From positions 942,100 to 1,006,099 of the forward strand of contig NW_025064883.1 in NCBI RefSeq assembly GCF_019112545.1: a stretch of DNA of 64,000 nucleotides. The letters run 5' to 3'. Below, in pieces: positions 45,365 to 57,628 of the stretch (within the stretch, counting starts at the first letter, position 1; each line of letters opens with the position of its first letter). Below the pieces are notes generated by a model. That model made no database searches. It saw only the letters and a list, made by a program, of their open reading frames with translations, and was not told the origin of the DNA. Origin of the DNA: Guyanagaster necrorhizus. Taxonomy: Eukaryota > Basidiomycota > Agaricomycetes > Agaricales > Physalacriaceae. The translations under genes were made by a program, and so were the position numbers.

Positions 45365-48350
45365 TCAGATTCGTTGAAAAACACTGCTACCTGCTAAACC
45401 ACCCGTTGGAAAGGCCACTACTGAGCTTCTCGTTAGTGCCTCCTTCTCGCTTCTTGTAAAAACGAAAGTAATTTCCACAGCGGTAAGCGTCTGTGATGGA
45501 TCAGATACCGTAATGAAGTTGGTACGTTGATCATAAATGAGTGCGATGTTGCCATTCGCCGTAATAGAAAGAAAGTGAGCTTCTGAAGATTGGGGACAGG
45601 AAATATCGAGCTTCGTAGAACCACCGCTCTCGTTCCAAAAGATTGCAAAGACCGTTTCATGTGCCTGGTCATAGATCGCTGAAACCTGAGCGTCATTCTC
45701 AGCCGACTGAAGAGAGAATTGGTGGCTCTTTGAAAGGAATGTGTCAAGGGTTGTCCCCGGGAAAGCTGTGTATGATGAAGATGAGTTCAAGGAATCATGC
45801 TGTAGCCACGCAGTGAAAAGTGTGACATCCGAAGGAGGCTGCGTAGATATGCCAATTGAGGACCAATTGCCACGTTTGTCCTCGACGCTGAAAGAGATGG
45901 ATGTTGACTCTTGCGGATCGATGACATAACCAACATTGCCATGCCACAACGACCTAGGCCCTGCCATAGATCCCACATCTTCATACTCGTCTACGACTAA
46001 AGGTTCGACGTAGCGCTTTTGATCGAGGACAGAATAGACTGGTGCGTTGGTATTGGATGAGATATTGGCTACCATGACGTGCTGTACATCGTCCTCGAGG
46101 AAGAACCAGGCCTTCTGCCAGCCCAACGACTTCGTGGAAGGATTCAGATACCGCATGGCTGCAACACCAACTTGACCATTTGACACCCCACCTACAAAAG
46201 CCTGAAGTCCAGAGAATTGACTGCTCGAGCAGCTCAATATCGTCGCGTTATAATCGACAGTGATTCCTGGAATGAGGCTCCAATCCCAGGCAGCAGCGAT
46301 GTCTTCATACTCGTTGCCATTGAGATAGGTGTAAAGAACCCCATCTGCAAGGTGGAATCCGAATGGCTAGTCGACACGAGTGACGGATGAGCCTTCCAGA
46401 TACAACATAATCAACATTACAGAATTTACATTTTCCGAATTGGTACATTCGGTGTTTTTCGTTCTCGACGAAAACATCTTCAGAGTTGTGACATACCGTT
46501 TGCCACGGTGAACCTATGCGCTAAGTTAGCTATGACGTTTGCGAGGTGGAGTAATAGAAGTACCATGTAATCGTTGGCATAAAACATACGGTTGCCATTA
46601 AGGTTTCCAGCATTGGCGTGCGCTAGATCAGTGACATTTAAACTGGCTCCAAATTCTATTAGCGTGTTTGACATCCATTCATTACCCAACTCCTCCACTG
46701 CCGTTAAATTCATTCCAATGTCAGCGGTGGCTCTGTTCATCATGAGCATTGCCCAGGGAGAAACAAGAAGTGAGCGCACTGTCCGTCGATGACAGGAAAG
46801 CTGATGAATCTTGGAAGAACAGACTTCAAAGCAAAAGTTGTCATCAGCATGAACAGTATGTTTAAAAAACCCTACAAAATCCCAGTGAAGTACACCATTA
46901 ATGGCATTATAGAAAATCATCCATTTGTCCCCATCAAATAGACTAGCCAAAGCGGTCTTGGAAGCAGAACCGGCCGAGAATTGTGTCCCTGCTGCTGCAA
47001 GTTCAAGGTCCAAGACGTCGTTAGAACTAGAACATGATCAAGTAAATGAGTACTCGAAGCAGGCTGCAACATAATCATACTAGACGGTGCCTAAAATTTC
47101 GAAAGACATTAGGCTGACCAGGTCTCATATATACAACGAAGACTGACCGTAATTGCCGTTATAGAGTAAGCCTCCGTGCTGACTAGTAGTAATGTTAGAG
47201 AGCGCACGCAGTAGTCAGTGTTAGATGAACATACCCGAAACTACCATCTAAGAAAGAAAGTCAACATCCGTTTGGAAGAATGATAGTATGAACGTACCAG
47301 ACCTGATGCCGTCTACCATGATACCATCTTTGATACCAAGTTCTTGGTGTATTTTACTGTAAGCATCAGCGACAAAAGACTCATTCGAAGACAAGAGTCC
47401 TGCGTCTATTCCAATCTTGGCTACATCCAGGATATTGGCTCCGGTCATGTAACTCGCATTGCGAGCAAAAGCACCATAGGAACGAGTTGACATGAGCATA
47501 CAATGACTCTCATCTGCTTCAGTAAGAATATCTGTTCCTAGAATGAGACACACGGGCACCACTAACTGCGGCACTCCAATGACCTGCGAGACGTTAAGCA
47601 ACAGAGAAAATTGGCACAAAGATGCTACCCACATTACTGTACCAATTCGTATTCCAGAGAAGGGTCTCCGTGGAATTACATGGGCAACTTGCACTACCAC
47701 CATTGTCCAAGCAAGCAGGGTTGGTGAAATCGTGGTCAAACCACCATCTCATCCCAAGAAGGATGGCGGATTCGAGGTTGGCGTCTTTGATGTACTGGCA
47801 CACACCGGAAAGTCCACCATGCCAAGCGCCTGCCATTGTGACTACGAAGGGGGTGCTTTGACATTCAGCACGACAACGACCCGAAGACTGCAGACATACG
47901 TAACCGCACCCAGTGATCTCTGGCCGGCCAGTTCGCGCGCTGGGCAGCACAACCCGTAGCATAGTCGACGTCAGGCCATTTACCGTCCGAGTCGAGGGAA
48001 GAAAGCCTATACATATTTATGGTGACATGCGGTAAGGTTTGCCAACGTGCCAAGACTCACCAGCCAGCAATTACATTGCTAGAGCCTGAGAGCTCGGATA
48101 CAATCGACGTCAAACGGCGCTCCCGAATGAGATTGATGTCTTGAGCGCCGGTAGCTGCAGATTGGGTGGGCTGAGAACAACTCGCGGTGCTCATAGTCAA
48201 TGGTACAGTTGCGGTAGTGAAAACATTGGTTGTTGCAAACGAGACTGCAGAGCTTGTCACGGTCGATGCTGAGGCTAGTAAGGCTTGAGAAATGACATCT
48301 GCGGCAGCAAACACCGAGAGTAAGGATGCAAAAATCAGAAAAAAGCGCAT
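45365..48350 (-). CDS. Secreted polysaccharide lyase family 8 protein (PL8-B)
   Basis: PL8 enzymes (hyaluronate, chondroitin AC and xanthan lyases) cleave uronic acid-containing polysaccharides by beta-elimination; the fungal substrate is not known to me. ATG 48350 starts a signal peptide (MRFFLIFASLLSVFAAADV). A Thr/Ser-rich linker precedes DINLIRERRLTSIVSEL. The alpha-toroid has LTMAGAWHGGLSGV, MRWWFDHDFTNPACLDNG, LLWNTNWYSNVIGVP (active-site Asn region), TGANILDVAKIGIDAGLL and GSFGQHGGLLYNGNYG (catalytic His and Tyr). The beta-sandwich domains follow: FGFHLADGVLYTYLNGNEYE, AAWDWSLIPGITVDYNAT, QKAWFFLEDDVQHVMVANIS. The tail is FPTGGLAGSSVFQRI. About ten introns, one flanking a 13-nt exon at 47235-47247. 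Splicing keeps one frame throughout, so it looks functional. Confidence 0.87.
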
Positions 48351-48675
48351 ATAAAACGAGCGTCGAATGGGAAGGTCAGCTCACAAGCAGGAGCCAGTCG
48401 AGATGAAAGGTGCCAATTTGCACGATTCGGATGCGTTGCTTGCTTGGCTTCTATTTGTGTCTTCTGACACCTCAAACGCTTACGACGCCAACCGACGTGC
48501 TGTTTCCCAGCAACCACATTACAGCTACTCTCGAGTATCGATGGTCAGCAGCTCAACGATAATGGCAGAGACAACCAGGAATGATGAATTGGGCCATTGT
48601 AGCACGAGGAAAACATTTACAGGACTCCGAAATTACGATATGTGAAATGGAACTGCATGTAGGATCCTGGGCACC

Positions 48676-51520
48676 CTACAGGACCTGTGTTACACTTTCC
48701 CCCCAAAAACCACCTAATGGAAGATCAAAATAGACCGACTTTGTAGTCGATACATCTGTCCACCCTGCAGGAGGTGTTCCCGGTCCGGGAGAGACTGTCA
48801 ACGTAATATTTGCCAGGGTCTGTGAGGGATCAGAAAGTGTGACTTTCCATTCGTTGAGGTCGAGAATAACAGCGCTGTTTCCGGTACAGTTGACGATTAT
48901 AGGTGCGGCATCAGGAGTTGGAAGAGTTAGGGTGGCCGAACCTCCGTTGACGTCCCAATAAATGATCATAGCGATGTCGTCAGTAACGTCGAGAACAGCT
49001 GACACGGACCCATCATTGCGTACCGGTATAATGTCGGATAGCTGCGATTTTGATACAAACGTATCGTATGACGAAGTTGCTGGATAAACTGCGTAAGATA
49101 CGGGGACCGCCTTGTCATCGTGACTGAGCCAGGCGGAGAAAAGGTCGACAGATATATCTCCCTCGTCAGATGTCCCAATCGATTCCCAAGAGCCGGTCTT
49201 ATTTCCAAGCTGCACTGACAACGAAACCGCTGAATTGGACGCATTGAAAGTGTATCCAATACCACCGTGCCAGAGGGATTCAATTGAAGAAAAATTCCCA
49301 CTTTCTGTTACCGGCGACCCCGATATTAACACGTCGCTGAGGTACCTTCGCTGATCCAAGACTGAAAATACAGGCGCAGGGGTAGTTGAATCAATGTTGG
49401 CAACCATGACATATTGGACATCATTAGGTAAGAAGAACCACGCTTTCTGCCATCGAAGTGTCTTCGATGCCGGCGTCTCATAGCGCATTGCAGCGACACC
49501 GATGTCCTGGTTGGATGCACTACCAGCAAAGGATTCAACACCACTTGCCGTTGTATCATCACAGTCGAGTACCGTGGCATTGTAGTCGACTGTTATGCCT
49601 GGGATGAGATTCCAGTCCCAGGCAGCAAATATATCTTCATAATCGCTGCCGGTCAAGTAGGTGTACACTGTACCATCAGAAAGATGGAAACCATAGGGCT
49701 ACAGAGATCAGTTCGAGAGGACAGAACCAATAATTGCAACTCACGTTTTGCGAGTTAACACATTCAAAATTCAAAGTACGATTAGAGAACATTTTTAATG
49801 TTGTCACGTATCCAGAGCCGCGTTGTACCTGGATAGTTGTTATGATTAAGCACAGTGTAAACTTGAGGAGAACATACCATGTAGTCGTTAGTATAGAACA
49901 TGCGATTTCCGACGATGGCACCAACGTTGGCATTCTTCGAGGTGCCCTCGAGGACTTCGTAGACATGTGTAATGTCGCTTGAATTCCATAAATCACCAAG
50001 AACTCTTATCTGCGTCAGGTTTGTTTTGAGGCTAGCCGTTGCTCTGGTGAAAACTTCAGTACCAACTTCACCCAAGCCCCTTGATATAATGTACGACTTA
50101 CTGGTCATCAGCAGTAGGAAGACTGATGACTCGGCCGATGACTGACTGAGAACTCCATGAGACGACAGTGGGCAACATTAAATATGATGAACACTTGCAT
50201 AGTCCCAGTGTAAAACATCTGTGACAACATTGAGGAATATCATCCACAGGTTTGCAGTAAGTAACGTGGAAAACACGTTCTGACCCTCATTTGATGCTGC
50301 CCATTGCGTATTTGCCGACGAAATTTCGAGGTTATACACATCATTCGCGCTGTCAAGATGTGATTTTATCTTGGCACTCATATGGGTCACTTACTAATCC
50401 TTCCCTGTTGCGAAACAATTGTGTGAGAGCTCCTCGAAGTAAACTGATCACATACCATAATTTCCATTATACAGTAGCCCATGGTGCTGTCTAAAAACAG
50501 TTTTTGCAAGCACACATGAATACATCCAGAGATATCCTACCCGAACGAGCCGTCAGGTCTAATGCCGTCTGCACTAACTTCTGTCTTGATGATCAGCTCG
50601 CCATGAGCTCTATCATAAGCATCCGTGAGTATGGTTTCGTTGCTTGTCAACAGCCCTAAATCGAGCCCAATACCGGCGATATCCAAGAGATTGGCGCCAG
50701 TAATACTGCTAACGCCTACAATACCGGTTTGGAATGTGTTGTAGGCTCGTTGAATTATATGTAAACAGCCAGCCAATTCATCGTCTGAGAGGCTGATGTC
50801 CAATAAGAGGCATGCCGAACTAAAGACGGGTCAACTCAACCACTGCGATAGCCAAAGAGGTCAAGTGTAGTAATACCTAACCAACGGGGGAACCGTGATC
50901 ACCTATAGCAGCTGTTTGTGAGCTGGGAGGTGACAGAAAAATAAGAAGATCAGACATTAGCGGCCCAGTTAGGGTTCCAAAAGCCAGCCGTGTCACAAGG
51001 ACAAGCATCGGTACCGCCAGCGTCCAGACACGCGACGTTGTCAAAGTCATTAGAAAACCAATATGTCATGGCCAGAGAGATGGAAGCTCTGAGGTCAGGA
51101 TCGCCGGTATACTGAAGCGCGTTCCTGAAACCGCCATGATATGCAGCAGCGAAGGTATCTGATTTCAGAATTTCACAGTCAGATCGGCTTACTGAGGAAA
51201 AATCACTAGACCTACCGATGCGCCTCCAATGCTGCTGTGCAGGCCAGCTACCTCTTTGGGCGTCGCATCCAGCAGTATAATTAATTTCATCATCCGGCCA
51301 TTTACCATCCTCGGATAGAGAGGATAGCCTATCGACGAAGTTAAAATCATAGCTTTGCTACCCGAGGCTAAAGTCGGCACCATTTCGGGATGGACGAAGC
51401 ACCGGTAGAGGCGCCAACGATACCTGAGTATCGTCGTTCACGAACAATATCAATGTCGGCTCCGGAAATTGGGATGAAAAAATGCGCAGACAAAATAGCG
51501 AGCAAAAGAACACAAAACAT
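48676..51520 (-). CDS. Secreted polysaccharide lyase family 8 protein (PL8-C)
   Basis: Third and most diverged copy of the array. ATG 51520 gives a signal peptide (MFCVLLLAILSAHFFIPISG) and DIDIVRERRYSGIVGASTGA. Toroid landmarks are SSLSEDGKWPDDEINYTAGC, ACLDAGGTDACPCDTAGFW followed by NPNWAANV, SITGANLLDIAGIGLDLGLL and GSFGQHHGLLYNGNY (catalytic His and Tyr). HWDYSVIGRVISLPTADDQ is formed by a GC-AG intron (50198-50146). GNRMFYTNDYMV and GFHLSDGTVYTYLTGSDYED lead to the beta domains (AWDWNLIPGITVDYNATVLD, KAWFFLPNDVQYVMVANIDS), and it ends LPLGGFWGESVTQVL. It lacks the introns around the 13-nt exon seen in B and A (DGIRPDGSFG is continuous). All exons remain in frame. Confidence 0.85.
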
Positions 51521-52039
51521 AGTTGTTCGCACCGGAAGGAACGGCCAGATCTCGTTCAAATAGGAACGGAGTCTGAGTCCTACGTTCTGGGAAACAACGG
51601 ATGGCGTGGTGTACAGCTGAAACGAACGTAAAGGTTCCCAAGGTGGAAAAGAAAGAGACGTCGGTGATTGGAATGAATCTGGCGCTTTATGTGTTTGTCA
51701 GTCAGACTAGCGTCCGCTGGCATGGTGTTCGAATAGGACGCGATCACACGCTCATACAAAATCAAAGGTAGAGATCATCGGACTCTCAGACTTGGACCGA
51801 AAAAAGTCCATGACCCTGCAACCATGCGCTCAGAAGCTCTTTCGAAGGTACTGCCATAGATGTCAAATTGAAGGATCTCTATCGAAGTTCAGAAGTTAGG
51901 CAGGAATATACACGTCTAGTATTATATGGGAACTGTACGATTATGTGAGAGATATTGATACACGATAAGCGGTAGTGTCCAAAAAAGTTCCAAGAGTTCG
52001 TGAGGTCGTCAGGGTTTATATAAAATTTTCAAAGCTGGA
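51521..52039. other. Intergenic, PL8-C promoter and SUR7-like 3' flank
   Basis: No gene was recognised. It lies 5' of PL8-C and 3' of the SUR7-like gene, both on the minus strand. Confidence 0.45.
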
Positions 52040-52989
52040 TCACTTGGAAGCCTGGACGTGCAGCTTAGAAAGGGCTACGGTAACGGGGACCGCCAAAAAC
52101 GCATAAGCTACCCAGACCACTGGAAAGGACCAGTTAGGCGTTCACGAGATGTAATGGAGAAGGACACTCACTGGTGAAGGCATTGCCAATGTTGGCCACG
52201 GCATCGACGCCTAGAGCGACGCTGCCGTTGAAATCACTGACTGTCTTGTCGAACCACATTCTGACAATCATGTGCGTAGTGAATCCTGGACAGAAACGGA
52301 TAAATCTCTTGGAAGAGGTCATAGTGTTCTACTCACCGATGAAGAACCCTATGAAGCCCATCCAGGCAGTTATCCTCTGAATAAGGGGCTTGTCCATGGC
52401 GGCGGCCATCTTCTCTCCCATTTTGTGTCGGAAAGAACCCACTGTATAAACAAGGAAGAAGACGGAAGAGAAACCTAGCGAGACGGCAACGAAGCCCCCT
52501 GCACTGGGCGGAGAAGATATAAGGATTTGAGGCACATCATCCGGTAGATCAGAAAAGTCTGTCAAGGCACGGGTAGTTGAGCATTACGGGCACATTTACG
52601 AGATACATTGGCGTACCATATGTCGGCTTGAGAGCAGCGACGGTACAATCAACTGTAGCGTTGGCCGTCGGTCGAGAGCACGATCCTACAAAATGCGAAG
52701 GTCAGTTAACACAAACCCGATACGTATCACAAAGGAAGGCATACCAAGCAGTCCCAAGAAAAGACTTGCACCATCAGTTCCATCTGAAGAATTCGAGGAC
52801 GGGGTGCTGAAAAGAAAATTTAGCAAACAGAACATACAGAATGAAACTGGCTAACACGGTGAACAGTGCAACCCTGTCCTGGAGCAAAAGACTCGGAGCC
52901 AAAAAGGCCAAAAAAGAGAGAATAAGGGAAGTCAAGGCAAGCAGCGGTGTAAGGTATAAGACCACGGCTTTAGATAGACCGGCAATCAT
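52040..52989 (-). CDS. Four-span membrane protein, SUR7/PalI-like
   Basis: The topology fits fungal SUR7/PalI proteins of the plasma membrane: TM1 (YLTPLLALTSLILSFLAFLA), a long extracellular loop with paired cysteines (SCSRPTANATVDCTVAAL) and N-glycosylation sites, TM2 (GFVAVSLGFSSVFFLVYTVG), a basic loop (SFRHKMGEKMAAAMDKP), TM3 (ITAWMGFIGFFIGF) and TM4 (VVWVAYAFLAVPVTVAL). The start ATG is 52989 (MIAGLSKAVV); upstream codons in frame are not ATG. Introns use GTTAGC (near 52863), GTATGC and GTACGC donors plus two later ones. It ends HVQASK, TGA 52040-52042. The family assignment rests on topology and loop cysteines, so it is moderate. Confidence 0.62.
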
Positions 52990-53603
52990 GATTTTAATGG
53001 CAAGTTGAGAGAGGCCGCGTAGAGAACGTTTATCGTAAAGAATGCAAAGCACGACTTGCGGCTTGAAAAGAAGGAAAAGAGGATGGGCAAGACGCAGTCA
53101 AGCGATAATGACTTGAAGCCGGACATTGAGTACTTTATACGCGCATTGTCCATTCCAGGGCTCAAAAAAGGAAGAATAGAACTGAGAAGTGAACAATGAA
53201 CAAGCGTATCGAGGGGAACGATTACATAACGCTGTTGTTAACGGAGTTTTGTGTGCTTTTGTTCAGTCCGAGGTCTACATTATGCGACGCACAGACCCTT
53301 GGCGCGTCAGAACAAGAAAAATCCCAAACTCGGCCAAGTGACGATTCAGAAGCAACAGACCCATGTGCATTTTGACAGCTAATGCAGAGCCTTGGAGCAA
53401 TAAGTAGTCCCTTGTGTTTCTTGCTATGTATGCAGTATCAGTATGCACTTCACTGCTATCAGAAAGAGCGCGAAGAGTGCCTAATAACATTGAGGGGAAG
53501 AGGATTACGCATTTTCGGTGGTAGTGGTTATGATGAGAAGGATGCCGCCGGCAATCATAATTTTTTTACACCGTGACCGAGGCTACCGCCCTTCCTTTTC
53601 ACA
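52990..53603. promoter_or_regulatory. Divergent promoter region, SUR7-like gene and MPP10
   Basis: This is a 614-bp gap between two divergent starts. No coding sequence or RNA was recognised; both promoters are expected here. Confidence 0.45.
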
Positions 53604-55973
53604 ATGACAGAGGTCGAAAACGCCGTTGTGCCTGCGTTCCAAAGACTCTCAGATTTAGTCGACAATCAACCGGAAAACTATGCCAGGGGTAGTCAGGATA
53701 TTCAGTTGGCAGCTCTTGCGGCAACCCAGTACTTGTTCGACCTTTGTGGGTTTCTCGCATACGATTCCATTTTTCAGTTCTGACATTCGTACCAAGCATT
53801 GAAATGCGAAAATGCGTCTGTACCACACATTAACAATCTTCTCCAAGCTCTCAGTCCATCCGAGGCACCTCAAACGCGATCACAGAGTAGGAAGCGAAAA
53901 CGCAGCCCTAGCCCTCCACGAAACGTGCCTACATTCGAAACGACTCCTTTGACGTCTTTGTTTACGGATGGCATGGATGAGGAACAAATATGGGCCCAGT
54001 TGGATCTCAGAGCAAGCAGGGTTAGCACGCTCCTTGAACAGGCTATCCAACCAATCCAAGATTCAGAGGATTGCGATGAAGACAAGGACGAGACATTGCA
54101 AAAGGTTTTCGGGGCCCTCGAAAATGGTGAGGACGTTGGAGACATCGATTTTGATGACCTTGACCAGGATCTGGGAGAGTCTGATGGAGGAGGCCTTAGT
54201 AAAAGCAGTTCTGAGGAAGAGGAGGAGAGCTCGGAAGACGAGCCACATGAAGAGGGTGTCATGACGCTGAAGGACCCTTCCTCTGAGGAGGATTTTTCCA
54301 CGGATAACTTCTCCGACTCTCAGCAATCACCTCGAAAGAGAAGGGCGAAGAAGAGTCAAAACAAACCGAGACATGTGCATTCAGAACTCGATGACAATTT
54401 TTTCAATCTCAAATCCTTCAATTCCCAGACTGAATGTTCTGAAGCACTCTCAGTATCCCGTGGAAATCTTAATGCGGACGAGGAGAGCTCAGACGAAGAG
54501 TTTGTGGACCTGTTTGCTCCCGTTGATGTCGAAAACTTTGATGAAGAAGACCTTGAAGACAGTGCCGGTATGATCTACACGCATGCACAGGTGCTATAAC
54601 TGATGGGTTTTTTAGAGCCCTTCTACAAAGACTTCTTCGCTCCTCCTCGATCTGGTTCTTCTAAACGTGAGAAGGGTGAGACTCGCAGAGGTGGTGTACG
54701 TTTCCATGATGAGGTTAGGGTGAAGAAAATCAAAGCAAAGGGAAAAAACCTACCGTTGTCACACTTGTTCGACGACGACGGGGATGTCGATGGTGAGGAC
54801 GACGATGAGGACGAAGAGGGACTGTTGGAAGCGTTGAACGGTGACAAACATAAAGACGAAGACGTTTCAGACGACAGTGACGGCGATGAGGATAATGAAC
54901 ACATGGACACGGAAGACAGCGCATCTGAGCACAGTGGCGGGGATGCTATTGATCGACTGAAGGATGATTTATTCGCTGAAGAAGATGAAGAACCCGAGCA
55001 AGGTACGAAAATTGCCATAGCTGTGTGTTGTGTTAACGTCGGGATTAGATCAATCCATGCACGAAAAGCGCATGGCTGAGTTGAAAGAGCAGATTATGGT
55101 GCTGGAGGAAGAGAATGTCGGCAGAAAGGACTGGGTACTTATGGGCGAAGCTCATTCACGGTCTCGTCCTCAAAATTCGCTACTGGAAGAGGACCTGGAG
55201 TTCGAACGCGTCATGAAGGCAGTGCCTGTTATTACCGAAGAGGTGGTGCAGGAACTTGAAGAGAGGATCAAGGCTCGAATCATGGACAACAACTTTGACG
55301 ATGTTGTGAGGATACGACCTTTAGAGGATAAGCCCTTTCTGCCATCAAGATTCTTCGAGCTCAAGGACACAAAATCAGCTGAGTCGCTTGCACAAATTTA
55401 CGAAAATGATTTTCTCGCAGCACAAACTGGAGCTCCTGTGGATGATCGTGACGGTAAGCTGAAGAAGGAGCACGACGATATTGAACAGTTATGGAATAGT
55501 ATTTGTGGAAAGCTGGATGCACTCTGTAATGCCCACTTTACTCCCAAACAAGTAAGTTGGGCTTTTGTCCTCGTTATCAACGTGCTCAATTCTTTGAATA
55601 GGCCAAAGTTACGATATCCTCCATATCAAATGTGGCAACCACGTCTTTGGAATCTACTCTGCCTACTACCGAATCTACAGCAACGATGCTTGCGCCCGAA
55701 GAAGTATTCGCACCGTCCTCGTCTGATCTTCGTTCTCGAAGTGAAATGACTCCCCATGAAAAGCAAGCACTAAGAATGAAAGAACGGAAAGCCAGGAAAA
55801 AGAGAAGAGACCAATTGGACATTGCTATGGACAAATATGCCAGAACCAGGGGCAGCGTGAAGTCACAAAAGAAGGATGCGTTAGAGACGGTTGTAAAGAG
55901 CGGCAAAGGTGTTACTGTGGTTGGGAAGCAGAGGAAAGATATCCTCCAAGGGAAGAAATCCAAGTTGAAATGA
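53604..55973 (+). CDS. MPP10: U3 snoRNP protein MPP10 (SSU processome)
   Basis: Component of the small-subunit processome for early 18S pre-rRNA cleavage, in complex with Imp3/Imp4. ATG 53604 gives [20 protein letters not shown]. The N-terminal half holds [19 protein letters not shown] and long acidic runs ([17 protein letters not shown]). The conserved core follows: [49 protein letters not shown]. The C-terminal half has [40 protein letters not shown] (the most conserved Mpp10 block), [20 protein letters not shown] and a Lys-rich tail ([20 protein letters not shown]). It ends at TGA 55971-55973. Four introns are inferred from frame changes. Confidence 0.93.
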
Positions 55974-56080
55974 TTCTGAATTCAGCCGTTGTAGACCCAC
56001 GTGACCTGTATAAAAATCATGATTCCCGTTGCCATCTTTCTCACCTACCACCGTCCATTGAGCATACCGAAGAAAACGCT

Positions 56081-57285
56081 ATGTCGTTCTTTTCTCGACG
56101 CAAAGACAAGCCCCTCATTCCACCCGTTGAGTCGGAACGCACTGCCTTTTCCTCAAACGGGATCTCGCCGCCTCCGTCATATCGTTCCAATGCAAGTACC
56201 TACGTTCCCAGTCGCGACGGCGACCCATACAATACGCCATCCAGCAAAGTCACCTCTTATCCGCCACCAGCACCGACACCAATGAACGACTATGAACCTC
56301 GTGATAAGTACAGCAGGAGTAACGGGGTTGGGGACATCTATTCCCGTGGTGAAGCTGAACTGGACCAGGATCGCAATGAACTTTTCTCGGGCTACAACCC
56401 TCAGAAGGCTGGTTCTGGACGTTTCTTTGATGGTCCCCAGATCAAGGAGCCAGCGCCGGGCGAAGAGAATGATGAAGATGTTGAGGGGATCAAACAGCAA
56501 ACGAGGTTCACCAAACAGGAGAGTGTAAACTCTACTCGAAATGCTCTTCGCATGGCCCGCGAGGCCGAAGAAACTGGCCGCAATACCTTATCCAGGTTGG
56601 GTGATCAGTCTGGTACGCATTGACATTGTGGTCTATTACGTATTCTAATAATGTTCCGGTAGAGAAACTTGCCAACACGGAGCGTCACTTGGATGTTTCA
56701 AAGGGCCACTCGGTTCGCGCTGATGACAAGACCGATGAGCTTAAGAAACTTAACCGCTCTATATTCCGACCTGCTATTACCTTCAACAAGGACGCGAAGC
56801 GAGCCGCTCAGGAGGCTAAAATCCAGGGTCGTTATGAGGAAGAACGGGAGGAAAGGGAGAAAGCCATGATGGACATTCGAGAGAGCCAGAATCGGATCGG
56901 TCGCGCACAGACATATGGGCGCCATGACGATGAAGAGGGATTGTCAGGTTCAGGACGAACCAAAACAGCCTCAGAATTGTCAATAAGGAAGGAGCAGAGA
57001 AAGCGGTTCCAGTTCGAGGCTACTGCTTCTGATGATGAGCTTGAGGATGAGCTCGATGACAATTTGAATGAGATAGGTGACATGACGAAGCGATTGAAGG
57101 CCTTGGGCACGGCCATGGGTCAGGAGTTGGATAGCCAGAACAAACGAATTGAGGTCATCGAGGGCAAGACTGTCGGGCTGGACAGCAGAATCTATAGAAA
57201 TACTGAACGCGTATGTGCTTTACTTTTTCTGCCGTTACGTCGAACTGACATAAATACATTCGAACAGCTCAAGAAGATCAAGTAG
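56081..57285 (+). CDS. SEC9: SEC9/SNAP25-like Qbc t-SNARE
   Basis: Plasma-membrane t-SNARE for exocytosis. Exons 56081-56612, 56663-57210 and 57268-57285 sum to 366 codons, 365 residues. A Pro/Tyr-rich disordered N-terminus ([20 protein letters not shown]) precedes the first SNARE helix ([56 protein letters not shown]). The second follows ([38 protein letters not shown]). The central 0-layer glutamines are in the expected places (GDQSGEKL and DSQNKRIE). There is no transmembrane segment or Cys cluster, as in yeast Sec9. Order and spacing are typical of fungal Sec9. Confidence 0.92.
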
Positions 57286-57628
57286 TGCGATTAGACGACT
57301 GGCGTGTGGATTTATGTTCTTTCCCTTGGGTTTTCTAGCCATGGCTTGGAACACTATACATGTCTTTACCAATTAGCGTTAACATTCTAACCTGGATTTA
57401 TTTACAAAGTGAACCTCTGTTTCTTTTTGAGGCCTGTCGGCTAATTGCCGCAAGGTCCGGCGGCGCAACGCCCTTGATCTGTACGCCCTCCATGTCTCAT
57501 TACTGACGACCTTTGTGTGCACTATCGTCTCCTTTCCATGGTCCTCGACTCTTGCAAGGAGGGTTACTGTTTTTTGCAGCATTTCCTCCATAATAAATTA
57601 AAGCAACGCACTCTATTTATCATAACGA
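57286..57628. other. Intergenic, SEC9 3' flank and CCCH-gene promoter
   Basis: A minus-strand ATG frame at 57591-57379 (MEEMLQKTVTLLARVEDHGK) is open for 70 codons and includes a basic stretch, but it has no recognisable family and no splice support. I treat it as likely chance. Confidence 0.4.

Noticed and set aside
57379..57591. 70-codon minus-strand ORF with ATG
   Set aside because: No recognisable domain, no splice partners, and it lies in the 3' flank of SEC9; likely chance, although expression data could reverse this.
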